Part shown: positions 37,481 through 50,514 of the stretch, one piece after another | Position numbering within the stretch: position 1 is the stretch's first letter | Layout of the letters: every line of letters starts with the position of its first letter | From: Smallanthus sonchifolius | Lineage: Eukaryota > Streptophyta > Magnoliopsida > Asterales > Asteraceae | Length of the DNA stretch: 64,000 bases | Assembly (NCBI GenBank): GCA_023525975.1 | Contig: CM042034.1 | Coordinates: forward strand, 875,501-939,500 | Direction of reading: 5' to 3' | Made by a program: the position numbers and the translations under genes | Notes under the pieces: generated by a model | The model's input: the letters and a program-made list of their open reading frames with translations, nothing else | Told to the model about the DNA's origin: nothing | Database searches by the model: none

Positions 37481-38293
37481 GACGAGTTTGGAATCTAGCA
37501 GACAAGCTCGAACAAGAATGTAAATGAGCATGCTTAGCTTGACTAAGATAGAGGTCGTTTATGTGTAAGAAACCTCAGGTCCTAAGAAGTAGTTAAGTTG
37601 GCAAGTTCTTTAATCTCAATTGTCGAGATGTGAATTGAACTTGCGAATAGTGCCTTCATTAACCTATACCAATTACCACTTTGATTTAAAAAAAAATACC
37701 ATTTTAAGAAAAAATTCTTTCTTATTGATCATCATAGTTGCTACCGACCAACTATTGTTGTCGATACTGCATTGCTACCGATACTTGCCAGCACCAACCA
37801 TGAACTTCCAGTTGCTTCATGTTTGACTTTACCGATATATTCCAAGAAGAAAAATATTAAAGCTTGATATTAATGGTAAAATTAGGAGTTCTCCCATTTG
37901 GGTCTTCCATCGAATTCACCGGGCCTTTGTAAATGAACTCAACGAAAGTCCAAACCGGAGAACAAACTTCTAATTCTCGATTGGTTTGAGACCATTGGAT
38001 GTTGGCTTTAAACACCAAAAGAGTCGTCACCGTTATGACTTCAAGAGTTAACCATTTTAATTCATTCATTATTACTTTAAAAACATCCCTATCATGGGCA
38101 AAAATGACAGGAGACAAAACTAAGGAGATCATTAATATTATTTAGCATTTGTTCAATGAAATATTTCTAGAATGATTCTTTAACATTTGTCTTAACTTTA
38201 AAAATGTGGGTCCCATTCCTTCACAAGTCCTCACTCCTACAAAATCCACCTCCTAAGTTCCTTTCTATTCTCAACTTGTTCCGGCCAAAACAA
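37481..38293. other. Interval upstream of the broken WI12 copy
   Basis: No gene recognised. The last 90 bp resemble the promoter of the intact copy: gtgggtcccattcc, ctcaacttg and ccggccaaaa recur in the same order. Confidence 0.6.
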
Positions 38294-38744
38294 ATGGAAG
38301 AATTCAATAGGAATGAACAAGAATCAAAAAATGATGCCACTATGAATGCTCTTTACAAATCACTGGCCGCCGGAGATACCAAAATAGTCTCCGGTCTTTT
38401 AGCCACGGACCTCGAGTGGTGGTTCCACGGCCCACAAAATGGCCACCACATGATGAGGATGCTGACCGGAGAGGCTCCACACACCGAGTTCAAGTTTGAA
38501 CCTCGATGTGTTACAACCCTCGATGATCACATAATGATTGTTGAGGGTTATGAGGGCGCAAGATGGGTTGATAAACCGGTTTAGGGAGTATTTCAACACG
38601 TGGTTAACAGTTAAGAAGTTGAGAGTGAGAGTCGATGGGTGCTCGATAGGTTGGGTAGGCAAGGATGGCTGGTCCACCGTGTGGAGGAGCCAACCCCGAG
38701 ATCTTTTCCGGCGATCGTTGCCGGGACTCATGCTTGCTATTTGA
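38294..38744 (+). pseudogene. Broken duplicate of the WI12/SAG20-type gene
   Basis: Starts MEEFNRNEQESKND and keeps ATDLEWWFHGP, HHMMRMLTGEAPHTEFKFEP and IVEGYEGA, then shifts frame and stops at 38584. The downstream part, in another frame, resumes as DGLINRFREYFNTWLTV and ends WRSQPRDLFRRSLPGLMLAI. Compared with the intact gene, about 32 bp are missing after the GYEGA codons (around 38560), removing the HVYWVHVWTLK block and causing the frameshift. The 3' half also has a small insertion-like difference (VDGCSIGWVGKDG). The TATA position reads TACAAAA. A truncated product of about 97 residues is possible in theory. A real intron spanning the gap is unlikely because no GT-AG frame restores it. 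Confidence 0.85.
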
Positions 38745-41115
38745 TGATTTATGGTGATATAAAAGGTGGAAAACATTACTGTTCAATTATATCAAGAGCA
38801 CAATGACGTTGTTGTTACTTGTAAATGAGAGCATTTGCATGAATCAAACTATTATTTGTGTTAAACTTATTTTAAAAATATAGCGGGAGAGAGAAACAGA
38901 AACAATTACATAGTTACATAATCGTCTTATGAATACACTTGGTACCATGTACACACATACATACACGTACAGAAATGAGCAAATTAAAAAGGATTGTGAC
39001 AAGAAATAACATTGGCTTAAATCCATTCAATGACTACGATGAAATGGGTGTGACATGTGAACATATTTGAATGTATTTAATGGGTCGAGTGGGGAAAGCT
39101 ACCATAATATGTAAGTGTTTATTCGTGAAAAAACAAATATGTTAACTATTTTTTAGAAATATATAAATTAATAAGTAACCATAATATGTAAAGTTGTAAA
39201 CTCTTTTACTATATAAAGCTAATCATGATTTATTGATCCATATTATATTTTGTTTTCTCTGTACAAAAACAATTGTGAACCAAAGCTAGTCTTTAGTGAA
39301 GAAAACTTCGTTTGCTAAAAACAAGTAGATCGAGAAAAGTTTTGTGATTAACGTTCTTTTGAGTTATGAGCCATATATCGTCAAATACAATGTGCAATGT
39401 TCGGTCTATTCTAGGATATAAAAATGTCTGTAATACTTTCACTAATACAAGAGTAATTAAGTTCAGATTAAACGAAATATTATGCATAAAATCACATTGA
39501 CTTTAGGTTATGGCATTTTTTAAACCCATAGCCACATTTTTAAAAAATAATAAATAAAGTGAATTAGTGATAATAAAGTAGTTTCTTATAAAAAAAACTA
39601 TAAGTTTCATATATAAAGTAAAAGTAATATATTACATGTTTATGCATTGAAGACATTTCTATGATACACAACTATAAACTAGAATTATGAAATAATTTTA
39701 TTTATTTTAAAATAGAAAGGTACATATTGATTGTTTTTATGATTTTATGTTTTCTTTTTCTTTTTCTTTATTAAAAAGCTTCTTCAAAGTTCAACCATAT
39801 GGGCCGTTGAGTTGAGCTTCTCTTGATGGGTCACCTTGTTAAGGCCCATTTAGTTAGTTTAGGTCGGACCAAAATAGCAAGAAAGACAAATCTTCTCTTA
39901 GTTAACTATGATTGATGAGACGCCCATGCATTCACACAAAGTGAATAATACATTATTATGACTATGACTATAATACATTATGAGATGACTCTTGATTGTA
40001 AACAAGGTGAACATTTGACACAATGTGAGGTTTTCATAACCTACCATTGAGTTTGTTCACTTAGCAACATATATATTACTTCAGTGAAGATATAAATGAT
40101 TTGTATGATGGGTTCATTACAAGTCATTGGATACATACAAAAGAGACGTTTCGATGTAAAAAAAATGATTTTATTGGTAATATGTTTTTTTTGTCGCGTC
40201 TGTTTCTCTTACAAATTGATCTATTAAGTTTTTGAGGATGAAAATTGATTTTTATAAGTTCGTGACAATATATATATCAGTTTTTACTAGTTAAAGATTT
40301 GATACAATAACTATCCCAACTTATTATCAGAAAAAAAGAATTTATGATTGACGTTAAAATTGGAACTTAGTTTCATGTGCAATAAAAGTATATTAATTTG
40401 TTAATAAACATAAAAGTAAAAAAAAAAAACATTTTCTAATAATTCTTAGGGGCAAAAGGTACCAACTCATTGGTCCATTACTTAGACCACTTTCTGGTTC
40501 TTTTTTTATGATTTTTTTAGCGTCGGTTACAATGATAAATAGAGGTCACTGAATTAATTATTTTTTTATTATAAAGTATGGGTTTCTAAAATTTTGTATT
40601 TTTTTCTCATGTTTTTGGTAATATGTGATCAATCTAGGGGTGTCAACGTGCACTGTGAGGGGTACGCGTTGTATCGGCTTGATTCTGAATAAAAAAACAT
40701 TAACAAAAAATGCATGTAGTGACGGTATATTTTGGAAATCAAACGAAAATAAACCGAGTTTGAGTAATACTAGCTTGCTTGCTATTCTATTCTTTTTCTC
40801 GATCAAAACGACCATAAACTTTCCACGTGTGTGGTTGCCTTCTTCTATCGCCTGTTTTTCCGATCACAACTCTCTTCTTTGTTATGTGCATGAAGCTCTA
40901 ATATCAATTGAAGCCCAGGTATCCTTCAAATAAGTAATCTTCATTATTAATTATATTGACCTCCAACCCCCATATATATAGACTAACAAATCTAAACCTA
41001 CATTGAATTAAATATGTTATTAGATAATCCAAACATTCTTAAAATTATCTTAAAGTATTAGATAAATATTAAACATTTATTAATAAATACCAGCTCTAAC
41101 CAATTATAATCATAC
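38745..41115. other. Gene-free interval
   Basis: AT-rich with long A/T runs. A short frame at 40625-40933 has no recognisable motif. Nothing else supported. Confidence 0.5.
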
Positions 41116-41345
41116 CACTACTAGAAATTAAACAGTTTTCCCACAAAGCTTTTTGTGGGAAATTCGTCAGAAAACGGCGTTTCCCACAAACTTCCGACCA
41201 AAAACGCTTTGTGGGAAAAAGGGTCGTGGGAAAATATTTCCCACCACAATCCGACAAAAGTTTCCGACAATTTTCCCACCAAAACAGATTTCCGACAACT
41301 TTCCCACGAAAGCATTTCCCACAATATTTCTCACCAATTTTCGAT
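41116..41345 (+). mobile_element. CACTA transposon end with subterminal repeats
   Basis: CACTACTAGAAA at 41116 is the standard plant CACTA terminal sequence. The next 220 bp carry many direct and inverted copies of tttcccac(a) and ttccgac(a), typical transposase-binding subterminal repeats. No matching second terminus was found at a plausible place, so this looks like a solo or truncated end. Confidence 0.8.
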
Positions 41346-43617
41346 GGTGTCATGATCATAACTTTTGTCACACATAAATGTTGTTACTATTAAGATGGGC
41401 ACCCTATTCGAATATAAATCATAGGATGCAATCATGCATGTTCTCTGGCTACCAACCATCCATCAAACAAAAGGAGTCATGTTTCGTCCCTTTCTACTTT
41501 TATAACAGAAAAAACACGTTGGCATATAAAATTCAAATTTCTTTAATTGCCGATAAGATTTTCTTCAACGGGTACCCATGGATATTATTGATGGTTATGA
41601 ATGTGTTCAAATCAAAACAAGACATTTTCACTTTCTTTTAAAAGGGTCGGATATATTTAAAATTACTTTCATCTTTTAGTTTTATAAACAAGAGTTAGTT
41701 GCACAAATCTTTATGTAAATATCTCTCTTTAATATAGTGTCTTAAGAGTCATCATAACTCTTCTTATTATAATTTGTCATTTGTCACACCTGAAAGAAAG
41801 CACGATCATGTTGATCACTCCAGTCGCATTTATGCCAAGAACAAGCAAGTTTACAAGTGAAATTAGGTCAACACGTACGTGCTTATGGGCGCACGGCCGT
41901 GTCTATGGCCAACGTACAAGAGTATGGTGGAAACATGATTTGGCATGTTTTTTACCCCCATTTCTTTAGTGTGGTGTAGGAGAGGAAAATACTAAGAGAA
42001 ATTTTTTTATTTAATCATTCGTAGGGTTTGTATGCCACCTTTTTTATATTCCATTTACATTATCAAGGAATTTTTTGTTTTAATTATATATGGTTTGTGA
42101 CTGCTTGATAATTGATATCTGAAACTTAAATATAAGCTGCTTTTAAATATTCAAACGAGCTTGAGCCGAGCTTTGAATGTAGTAAGCTTTCACAAAGAGC
42201 TCGAGCCAAACTTAGATTATCAAGACTCAACCCCACAACATTTAGTAGGGGTGAGGACACCCTTCTAACTCATACCTATTTACCAGTACTACATCTAACC
42301 CCCTATTGGATTGAGATCACCACTCTACCTCCTACCTATCTACTGCGTTGGTGATCAGCATTATATATATCCGCAACACATTGAGATATCTTGTTATTTT
42401 ACTTTAGAGAAAAAATCAAACACGTCATTTTATACCAATTTATGCAACCCGAATAGAACAATTAACTCACCTCCATCACAAAAGTGGTTCCTAGCTAGCT
42501 AAGCATTCGGGATCTATTTAACCAGATGGAGCCATGATGATGTGGGTTGAAGAGTGGGGAATCTTGAAGATCCTATACAAGGCCATGAAGAAACAAACAC
42601 ACAAAGGAAAAAAGAAATTGGTAGCATGCCCACAACAAGAATTTCAACTTGCTTTGTACTTAAAGTTAACTGATAGTACTTTTTGTCCTTGGTAAAAAGT
42701 ATTGGTGTCACGTCTAGTTAAGCACCTTGTCGATAAGACGATATACAGTAACGCTAATGATAGTATGTATTCACTGATTCGATCAAGCATTTGTTTTTCG
42801 ATTCTTGTTATATAAATTGGTTTTTGAGTAAATATTATCACTTCACTTGGCATAAAATCGATCGAGTCTTGTTCTCTTTATCACGCATAAAAAATTACGC
42901 AACCCAAATAATAATAATGCAACCTGTGTTAATAATAACGTAACATATGTTTATAATTTCGCAACCTATATTATAATAATGCAAGTTATGTTAATAATAA
43001 AGCAACATATATTTATAATTACGTAACATGTTTTATAATTATTAAATGATAAAAAAAGTAATTAGACAACACAATAAATTAGATGAGTTGGTGACAACTC
43101 GTAATTTTCTTATTAAATGACAATTTAAGGAAATATTTAAATTCAGTGTGAGTTTGAGATTTATTGAAGTATTTTCACACATCTATCACACTCCCACTAA
43201 TATGTATATGATTTCGTTAATCGGGTATTTGTTCCTCGTCATTCATCCTCACTTGAAACGAACCCATCCTCGAGTTCTTAGAGTAGAAAGTTTTGGTTAA
43301 TGAGATGTTTACTCTCCATAAATTTCTCCACTGTCAACTTGGTTGATGGTCAATACCCTTCACCATAGGAACATAATTGATTATCTACGTTCGCTTCATC
43401 ATATGTTTTCTTCATTGTTTGACTATGCATAATATTAACATCTTTTTTCACCTTTAACATTATGGTTGGAGTTTATTTACATTGTGGAAACTTTTATATC
43501 TTGATGAAGTTAGCCGGGTTCAACATAGGAGTTATCGTCAAAATGAGCATACCCCCGTCAAGTAAGAAGTCGGATAAGGGAGGAGCCTATTCATGTGTTA
43601 ACAAGATGTCGATAGCT
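41346..43617. other. Gene-free interval with short AT-rich tandem repeats
   Basis: 42895-43035 is a loose tandem array of 'cgcaacctatattataataat'-like units. 42130-42220 contains gagctcgagcc motifs of a dispersed repeat also glimpsed at 59265-59350. No gene. Confidence 0.5.
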
Positions 43618-44141
43618 ATGACTAGCAGGGCCGTACCCAAGAAATTAAGTAACCGACTAGACATAAAAAATGCCCCTATTCCCCCTCAATATGCATGTAT
43701 ATAAAAAAAATTCAATAATACGACAATAATTGTAATTATAATAATAAAGAAAATAAAACTACCATAGAAAAGTATCTAGTTAGTAGTTATATACATAAAT
43801 GAGTCGGGAGGCTCTCCTAGCATTTTGCGAGGCAAAATTGTTGATAAAGTCTTCATATTGCATGTTTTCTAGTAATTGTGTAATTGGGATAGATCATGAG
43901 ATAAATGGATAAAGATTAGGTCATTTGGGTATTAATGGGTTGGGTATAACTATTAATTTGGGTATTATTGGGTTGGATTTCAATTAAAAAAAATTTGCCC
44001 CTAAATTTTATAAAATTTTACAGAATTTATAAGTTATTTAATTTTTTTTAAATATATATAAAAAAATAAAAAATATATGTCTCACTCGTAAACATGTCCC
44101 GGTGCCGCGGCACCACCCTCTAAGCCGGTACTGATGACTAG
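43618..44141. mobile_element. hAT-type MITE, copy 2
   Basis: The 508-bp element (43626-44133) begins CAGGGCCGTACCC and ends AGCCGGTACTG. A perfect 8-bp duplication ATGACTAG lies at 43618-43625 and 44134-44141. The interior is homologous to the element at 26718-27204 over most of its length. No coding capacity. Confidence 0.92.
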
Positions 44142-46352
44142 TGCTACCAACACCTACTTTGAAGAGCGCCATATTAACCACCCTCACGGTTTTTGTGAGT
44201 GTTCACGTCACCTACGATCACGACACATAGTTCTTCAAGGATTGTGGCAAGCTTGTCTTTCTTAACATTGAGATCATCCAACGCATGCCACAAACCATCA
44301 ACCCACGGTCTCCACCATAAGAACGAGGAGGTTGATTTACTCCAATGCAACATAGCATCAGGATAAAACAAGCTCTAATATTACCTAACGCATGACAAGA
44401 TTGCAATCAGTCGCATATCATGCAAGGAAAAAGCGTAAATATAAAACAAGAGAAAAGTACTCTTCTAGTGTAAAAATGATATACTATTCAAATGCCGAAA
44501 CCAGTTCTTTGAGCTCCCTTTTATAGGAAAAATCTAGTATTGGTTATCAAATTGAGAATGAAGATATTAAATGAGACAATTTAGAAATTAATGTGACAAC
44601 TAATAAAGTGCATGAGTTGATGATAACTTCAAAATTTCTTGTTAAACAAAGATTCAAGGATATAATAAAACTCAATTTGAGATTTATCGACTTTTTCACG
44701 CGTCTACCACAATATCATTAGTTATGTTATTTGTTTCTCAGCACTTGCATAAAGATTACATAAATCGAGTATCTTTTTATCCATCCACCAAACTTCTTAC
44801 TAAATTTGTACACATAATTTTTTTATAATATCCATGTGTTTCATAGTGGAACTTTTTCCAATATTTGTTTTATTATAATACGTAAATATTAATCCACATT
44901 AAACTTCTTTTTTATCCTTCTTAAATACTTATATCATCATATATATTTTTAAACTTCCACGGTTGCACACCAAAATTGTGATCTTTCACATACTTTTCAA
45001 TGTAAAATAAATTAATTACCTGATAAAATCATATATTTAGTGACATTTTGTAATTATACACATATACATTATGGCAAAGGTGTCTACAATACTTAATTCC
45101 TATTGGCTGGGTTGGATGGTTTTACCACGTGTCACTCTATGGTTGGTTACTTTTTGTTTTTTTTATTTTCCAGCTTATCCGAAATTTAGTTTACATTATG
45201 GGTTGATAGATAAGTTGGTTTATGCGTGTTGCCATACTCTACACACCCCATCGACCCCGGTTCAACCCTTGGGGTGAGTTTTTTTTTTTTTAACTTTTTT
45301 GTTATTTTTTTTTCATTTGGTTTTTTTTTCCAGTTTTTAGTATGCAATAACACTTTAGCTTTTCATATTTTTACGTGTTACAAATATTAACACTCCCGTT
45401 TGACGCGAAGAATGGGGTGTTCTCCTAGTTTCATATTCATTGGTTTAGATCTTTCTTTACTCATTTCCATAGAAAAGGCCAGAATTTGCGTTAGTGGTGA
45501 CTGGAATGTGGCCCTAGCTAGGTATGGTGTAGTGGTTCACAGCCTGTTAATTAGGAACCCAACTAAACTTTTCATATCACACATACAGGCACAACTACTT
45601 CATTCTTTTTGTTATAAATAATATGAAAGTCGGTCAGTGTTTTTGTAAATAATCTCTCTCGATCTCTCACTCTCTCTTACACACACACACACACACTAAT
45701 TAAGTACTGGTGCTAGCTTCTGGAAAAACAGTACCTTGTGCAGAGTTTGAATACAAGATCTATGAGGTAGGTGCTGATCAAGATGGAGAAGCAGGGTACG
45801 TGCATTACTAAATCATCATTGAACTTTACGAACACCACCATTTTCATCTTTTCTGACTTTTAAATTAGTGGTTGAAACACCCAAAACGGCCATAAAACTG
45901 TCTTTTGTAACGAATATATGTTGTCTTTCACTCTTTAGCTACTTTGATGATTTATACCAAGCCCTAACAGATAACCCTTCGGTTAGATGTTAATTACAAA
46001 CACGAACACGAATGAGTTAGTGATTCATGTACCCATCTTCGCCATCATGACCACCTAAACCTTAACGTCAACGTTCCAAGATTGCTGCGCTTTGAAGACT
46101 TAAACAACGATATCATAAATATATGTAAGTCTTTATTAACATACATAAGGATTTTATGCATTTTTTTTGCTTTTTTACAATCATGCAATTATATAGAAAA
46201 CTTAGGTTGATTTGACAAGTTTACAATCGTCTAAAGAGTCTATTACAAGTTAAACAAATAATAATCTAGGTCATACTTGTATATGTGTAAAAAAAGACTA
46301 TCAATACTTTGGTGAAATAACATTCTCAAATCACTTTAGTTAGGAGATTATC
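44142..46352. other. Gene-free interval
   Basis: Contains an (AC)n microsatellite at about 45671-45696 and T-rich runs at 45280-45330. No gene supported. Confidence 0.5.
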
Positions 46353-47018
46353 AATACTTTGTAGGGGTGAGCAAACATTAACCGTTAATCGAAATTAACT
46401 GACGGTTATCGTTAAGGTTCTTTGATTAACCGATCAAGCGTCATGTTTATGGTTAATGGTGTCCAATAACCGAATGTTAACCGAACTTAACGGAAACAAC
46501 CCCATGCATAAGACATATACACAAAATATAAATGAGTTCCCACATTCACTATGGTTATTGTTCAGGGTGCACCAAATATATATACACAAATTTTTCTTCA
46601 GGGTGCACCAAATATATATGCACAAATTTTTCTATCCAATTTAAAAAAAATTATAGATAACTAATGTATTAGTTATGAATTTACGACTAGAAAAAAGTTA
46701 TTATTATTAACATAATCTCAGGTCTTTTACTAAAAAAATGCGATTCGTGATTACGGAACGAAAGTGGTTAATTAACCGAAATCAACCGAAACCGACCCAT
46801 AACCGACCAAGCGGTTATGGTTATGGTTATGGTTATGGTTATGGAAGAGGGCATAACCGACCACGCGGTTATGGTTATTGAAGAGGCCAAAACGACCTAT
46901 ATATAAACGAATTTGCACACCCCTAATACTTTGTCGTCGGTATAGGGTTATGTTTTTTCGTCCCTATAGTGTGTTACTGTTGTAGTGCTATAACCGACGT
47001 TGCACACCCCTAGTACTT
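46353..47018. mobile_element. Mutator-like foldback element with duplicated right end
   Basis: The element 46362-46924 begins taggggtgagcaaac and ends tttgcacacccct. The 9-bp duplication AATACTTTG is at 46353-46361 and 46925-46933. Inside are a 36-bp tandem pair (cagggtgcaccaaatatata, 46563-46634) and a (GGTTAT)n run near 46812-46840. A further 'gcacacccctagtactttg' at about 46998-47018 repeats the right end plus the target duplication. Confidence 0.85.
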
Positions 47019-47334
47019 TGTTAGTTGTTTGGAGTTGCATACACTGTGATGTCCGTTTTGAAACAAGTTTCACAAGCAAAGACATTCTAAAATTATACAC
47101 CTAAGGCAAGCATTTTAGAAAATTAGATATCTAACTAGCATTATACATATATAATACACAAGCAATGGAACAAATGAGTTCAGTAGCACAAGTTAGGCTA
47201 TAGAAACTGAGAAAATCTCGAGCTAGGATAATACAATTAAAACATATATTCGATAGAACTATTTACTTCTATAACATAAGTTAGGCTTATATAAACTAAG
47301 CCACACAAAAGAAAACCAGTAATTTGTATTTTTT

Positions 47335-47507
47335 AAGTTCTCAAGGAGACATTTGTTCCATTGGTAAAGTGGTGTAAAGTGGTCATTCCCCAATCAATGG
47401 TTGTGGGTTCAAGTCCTGCGGAGCGCATGTGTGGTGATTTTAAAAGTAGAGTAGGTGTAGAGCAGAGCATGTGTGTCCACGAGTCAAAAAAATTCCAAGT
47501 TTGCAAG
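47335..47507 (+). mobile_element. tRNA-related SINE-like element
   Basis: The body 47346-47496 has an A-box-like ccattggtaaagtgg, a box B gggttcaagtcctg and a non-tRNA tail ending in an A-run. Flanks AAGTTCTCAAG and AAGTTTGCAAG match at 9 of 11 bases. A truncated relative lies at 6487-6606. Confidence 0.65.
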
Positions 47508-49093
47508 AGGCATTAGCAAGCCTGTAGTAAATCTTTGAATAGAGTAGAAGTTTACTCATCTTGATTATAATAGCTCTTAATTATGAGCACTTTCCTTACT
47601 AAATCTATATTCAAACAATATGGCATTTTAATGACTACTAATGCACATTTATTGTTTATGTTCTTGTTAAAAACAGCAAATGATGTCTAGTTACTTGTGT
47701 ACCTACTACTATGTGTAAACATACGTTGAAATGGGACCAAATTGGTGCCATCACTTGCTACAAACTATGGCAAAGGCTTTCAGAAATACCAGGCATTGAT
47801 TTCACAATAATTTTAGCTTGATTCTCTCTCACCCTATATCGCAGTAACTCAGAAATGGCTTCTTAAAATTCATATAAATCTTAAGGCCTGTATTAGCCTG
47901 TTAGAGTATTAGGCAACTACAATATGATGTTTACAAACTGATGTGATATTAATATGAGAGTTTGAAATAAATATGAAATGTGGAACTTACATTTTGTTTT
48001 GTGTAGGTAATATTATTAGTGGTCAGAACAAGCGTATACTATGTCTCTCTTTGTGTCTTCACAGTTGACTAAGGGTTGTTTAATAGCATGTTAATGATTC
48101 CATTAATAGGCTATCTCTGAAATATCAGTAAGAGGTAGAAGGTGTTTGTTTCAGATTTTACAAATCTCTTAATGGTTGAGCTCCTAAACCATTAAAAGGT
48201 CTTGATGGTTGAGCTCCTTTATTTTTGACAAATTTTTTAAATAAAATAATTAAGTTATATTTTTATTCCATTTAAATAAACCAAAAAGTCCCTAAACATA
48301 ATAAACAAATAAATCTCCTTCTCAAATTGAGGTCCCTTAAGACTCGAAGGCCCTATTATATAATATTAAATTAGTACATAGAGAAAACATATTTTTTAAA
48401 TAAAATAATTAAGTTATATTTTTATTCCATTTAACTAAAGTTTTTTTATAAATCAAACTATTCTCACTAGGACTGTGAACTATATAGTTGACTCCTTTAT
48501 TTTTACAAATTTTTTAATTGTACTTTACATTTTAACTTAAACTGATTGGATATTTTATGTTATAAATAAGATTGGGTATTTTATGTTTACACTTAGTATC
48601 ACCACTCAAAATTGTTGTGATCATCAGTATACAAATAATTTTTGACATTCTATTTAGCATCAGTTTTTAAATGTATAATATAATATAAAAAAGTTATTGC
48701 AAGAAAAAGTTACTAAAGTTATTTAAGATTAATAATGTTATAAATAAGATTAAATATTTTTAACTAGTATAAAAGTAGTTTAAATATTTAAAACAACCAA
48801 TTTTTAATTTCATTTTAGTACGTGTTCTTAATATATTGAGCACGAGGTGAGTGGTGAGCACGATGAGGAAGCAGGTCATGTGCATTCACCAACTCATTAT
48901 GCAAACAAACAACACCACTTTTGATATTTTGCCACCCATAAAGCGTCCTCTGTGTGGCAAAAAAAAGGTTACTGAACATCTTTTGAGGCTAAAGCTCGTC
49001 TGATGTACTAACAAGTGACAGCCACGACTAATCTTAAAGTTGGGATGTCAGCTTTATTAGACACGTGCCAACGTGTTATTACTTTTATGCCCC
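47508..49093. other. Gene-free AT-rich interval
   Basis: A roughly 45-bp AT-rich block (ttaaataaaataattaagtt) occurs twice, near 48236 and 48394. No gene. Confidence 0.5.
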
Positions 49094-49948
49094 AGTATGA
49101 GAGAGTTTTATCTCAAAAGGGTGTAGTTAGAAAAAATATTTATCAAATAGTAGGAGTGTTCAAAGTTGAAAATTTATTTATTAAAATGGGAGTTTTTCTT
49201 TATTTTCTTTATTTTTAACTAAATAACTATCTTCTTTTTTTTTCCAAAACATCCTTTATAAAATCGTTCCTTTTGTTCAATGTTTTTTAACATCTTTCGC
49301 TTTTTTAGACATTCTTTTCAAAACCGTTCGGTCTTTTTAAACATTCTTTTCAAAACCATTCGGATTTTTTTAAACGTAATTTTCAAAATATTCTTTTTTT
49401 CTAAACATCTTTTTTAAAACCGTTCGTTTTGTCTAAACGTTTTTTTAACCGTTCAATTTGTCTAAATATCTTTTTTTAAATCGTTAGTTTTTTTTTCTAA
49501 ACGTATTTTTTAAAATCGTTCGTTTTTTTCTAAACGTATTTTTTAAAACCGTTCGTTTTGTCTAAACGTCTTTTTTAAAAGCGTTCATTTTTTCTAAACG
49601 TTTTTTTAAAACCACTCCTTTCTTAAAATGACGGTTTTTGAAAAGAAAAAAAAAGAACTAAAAAAATAATGAATGTTTTGAAAAAAAAGAACATTTAAAC
49701 AGATTTTTAAATGTTTTGAAAAAATAATATTTAAACATATTTTTTTTAAATGTTTAGTAAAAAAGCTAACGGTGTTAAAAAAGTATTTAAGAAAACGAAC
49801 GATTTAATAAAAGAAATGGTTATTAGATTAGTTAAAAATATGAAAAAGAAAAGAAAACACCCATTTTGATAAATAACTTTCTAACTACACCTATTTGGTA
49901 AATATTTTTTTCAACTACACTATTTTAGTAAATAACTCTAGTATGAGA
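49094..49948. mobile_element. Mutator-like foldback element with ACCGTTCGTTT repeat interior
   Basis: The 9-bp duplication AGTATGAGA occurs at 49094-49102 and 49940-49948. Arms of about 105 bp are inverted: gggtgtagttagaaaaaata on the left matches the complement of the right arm. The interior 49258-49620 is a degenerate tandem array of 'aaaaccgttcgttttgtcta'-type units of about 30 bp, followed by partly complementary A-rich DNA. Confidence 0.85.
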
Positions 49949-50509
49949 ACCCAAACGTTAGTTTTGAGGTAAGAGCATTCCCATCAGATTATCCATCCCC
50001 ATCTTTATAATTACACTAAAAATCGCTGCCTTTTCTCTCTCATTTTCAATTAAATAATATTTTTTTATACCTTTGTTATTACCTTTTCTCTCTCTTCCAA
50101 TCACAACCACTTCAAAAAATATTAAAAAATTAATAGAGGTGAACAGTGTGTTACCCAAATATACAAAAATTTTATACATTCTCTCTCCTCCACTAACAAC
50201 CACTTTAAACCACTCCATAAAATTTGCAGAATCCACTCACAAACATATGCAGAAACTGATGCTCTAACATAAACTCGATGGGTTCGATCTTGACACGTCA
50301 AAATTAATTGCAGATTTGACTCAATGAAAGTCAATGGCTTTGTGACTCGAATGAGGTCACAGCTTTTAATGTAGAGCTTGAGCTTCTTGTAGCAATTTTT
50401 TTTAAACGTCAAAGATAGATTATTATTAAAAAAAAACCGGCAAAGTGTTAGACCTGTCAAGAGTCGACTCCCCTTTATGAGATCAAATGATATTCTAAAG
50501 AATCGAGCC
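49949..50509. other. Gene-free interval
   Basis: No gene or element recognised before the LINE fragment. Confidence 0.45.
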
Positions 50510-50514
50510 CTAGA

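Noticed and set aside
40625..40933. 102-codon plus-strand frame.
   Set aside because: No family motif or exon context; composition like flanking non-coding DNA.
41096..41393. Several short overlapping open frames on both strands.
   Set aside because: They are produced by the repeated ttcccac/ttccgac subterminal motifs of the CACTA end.
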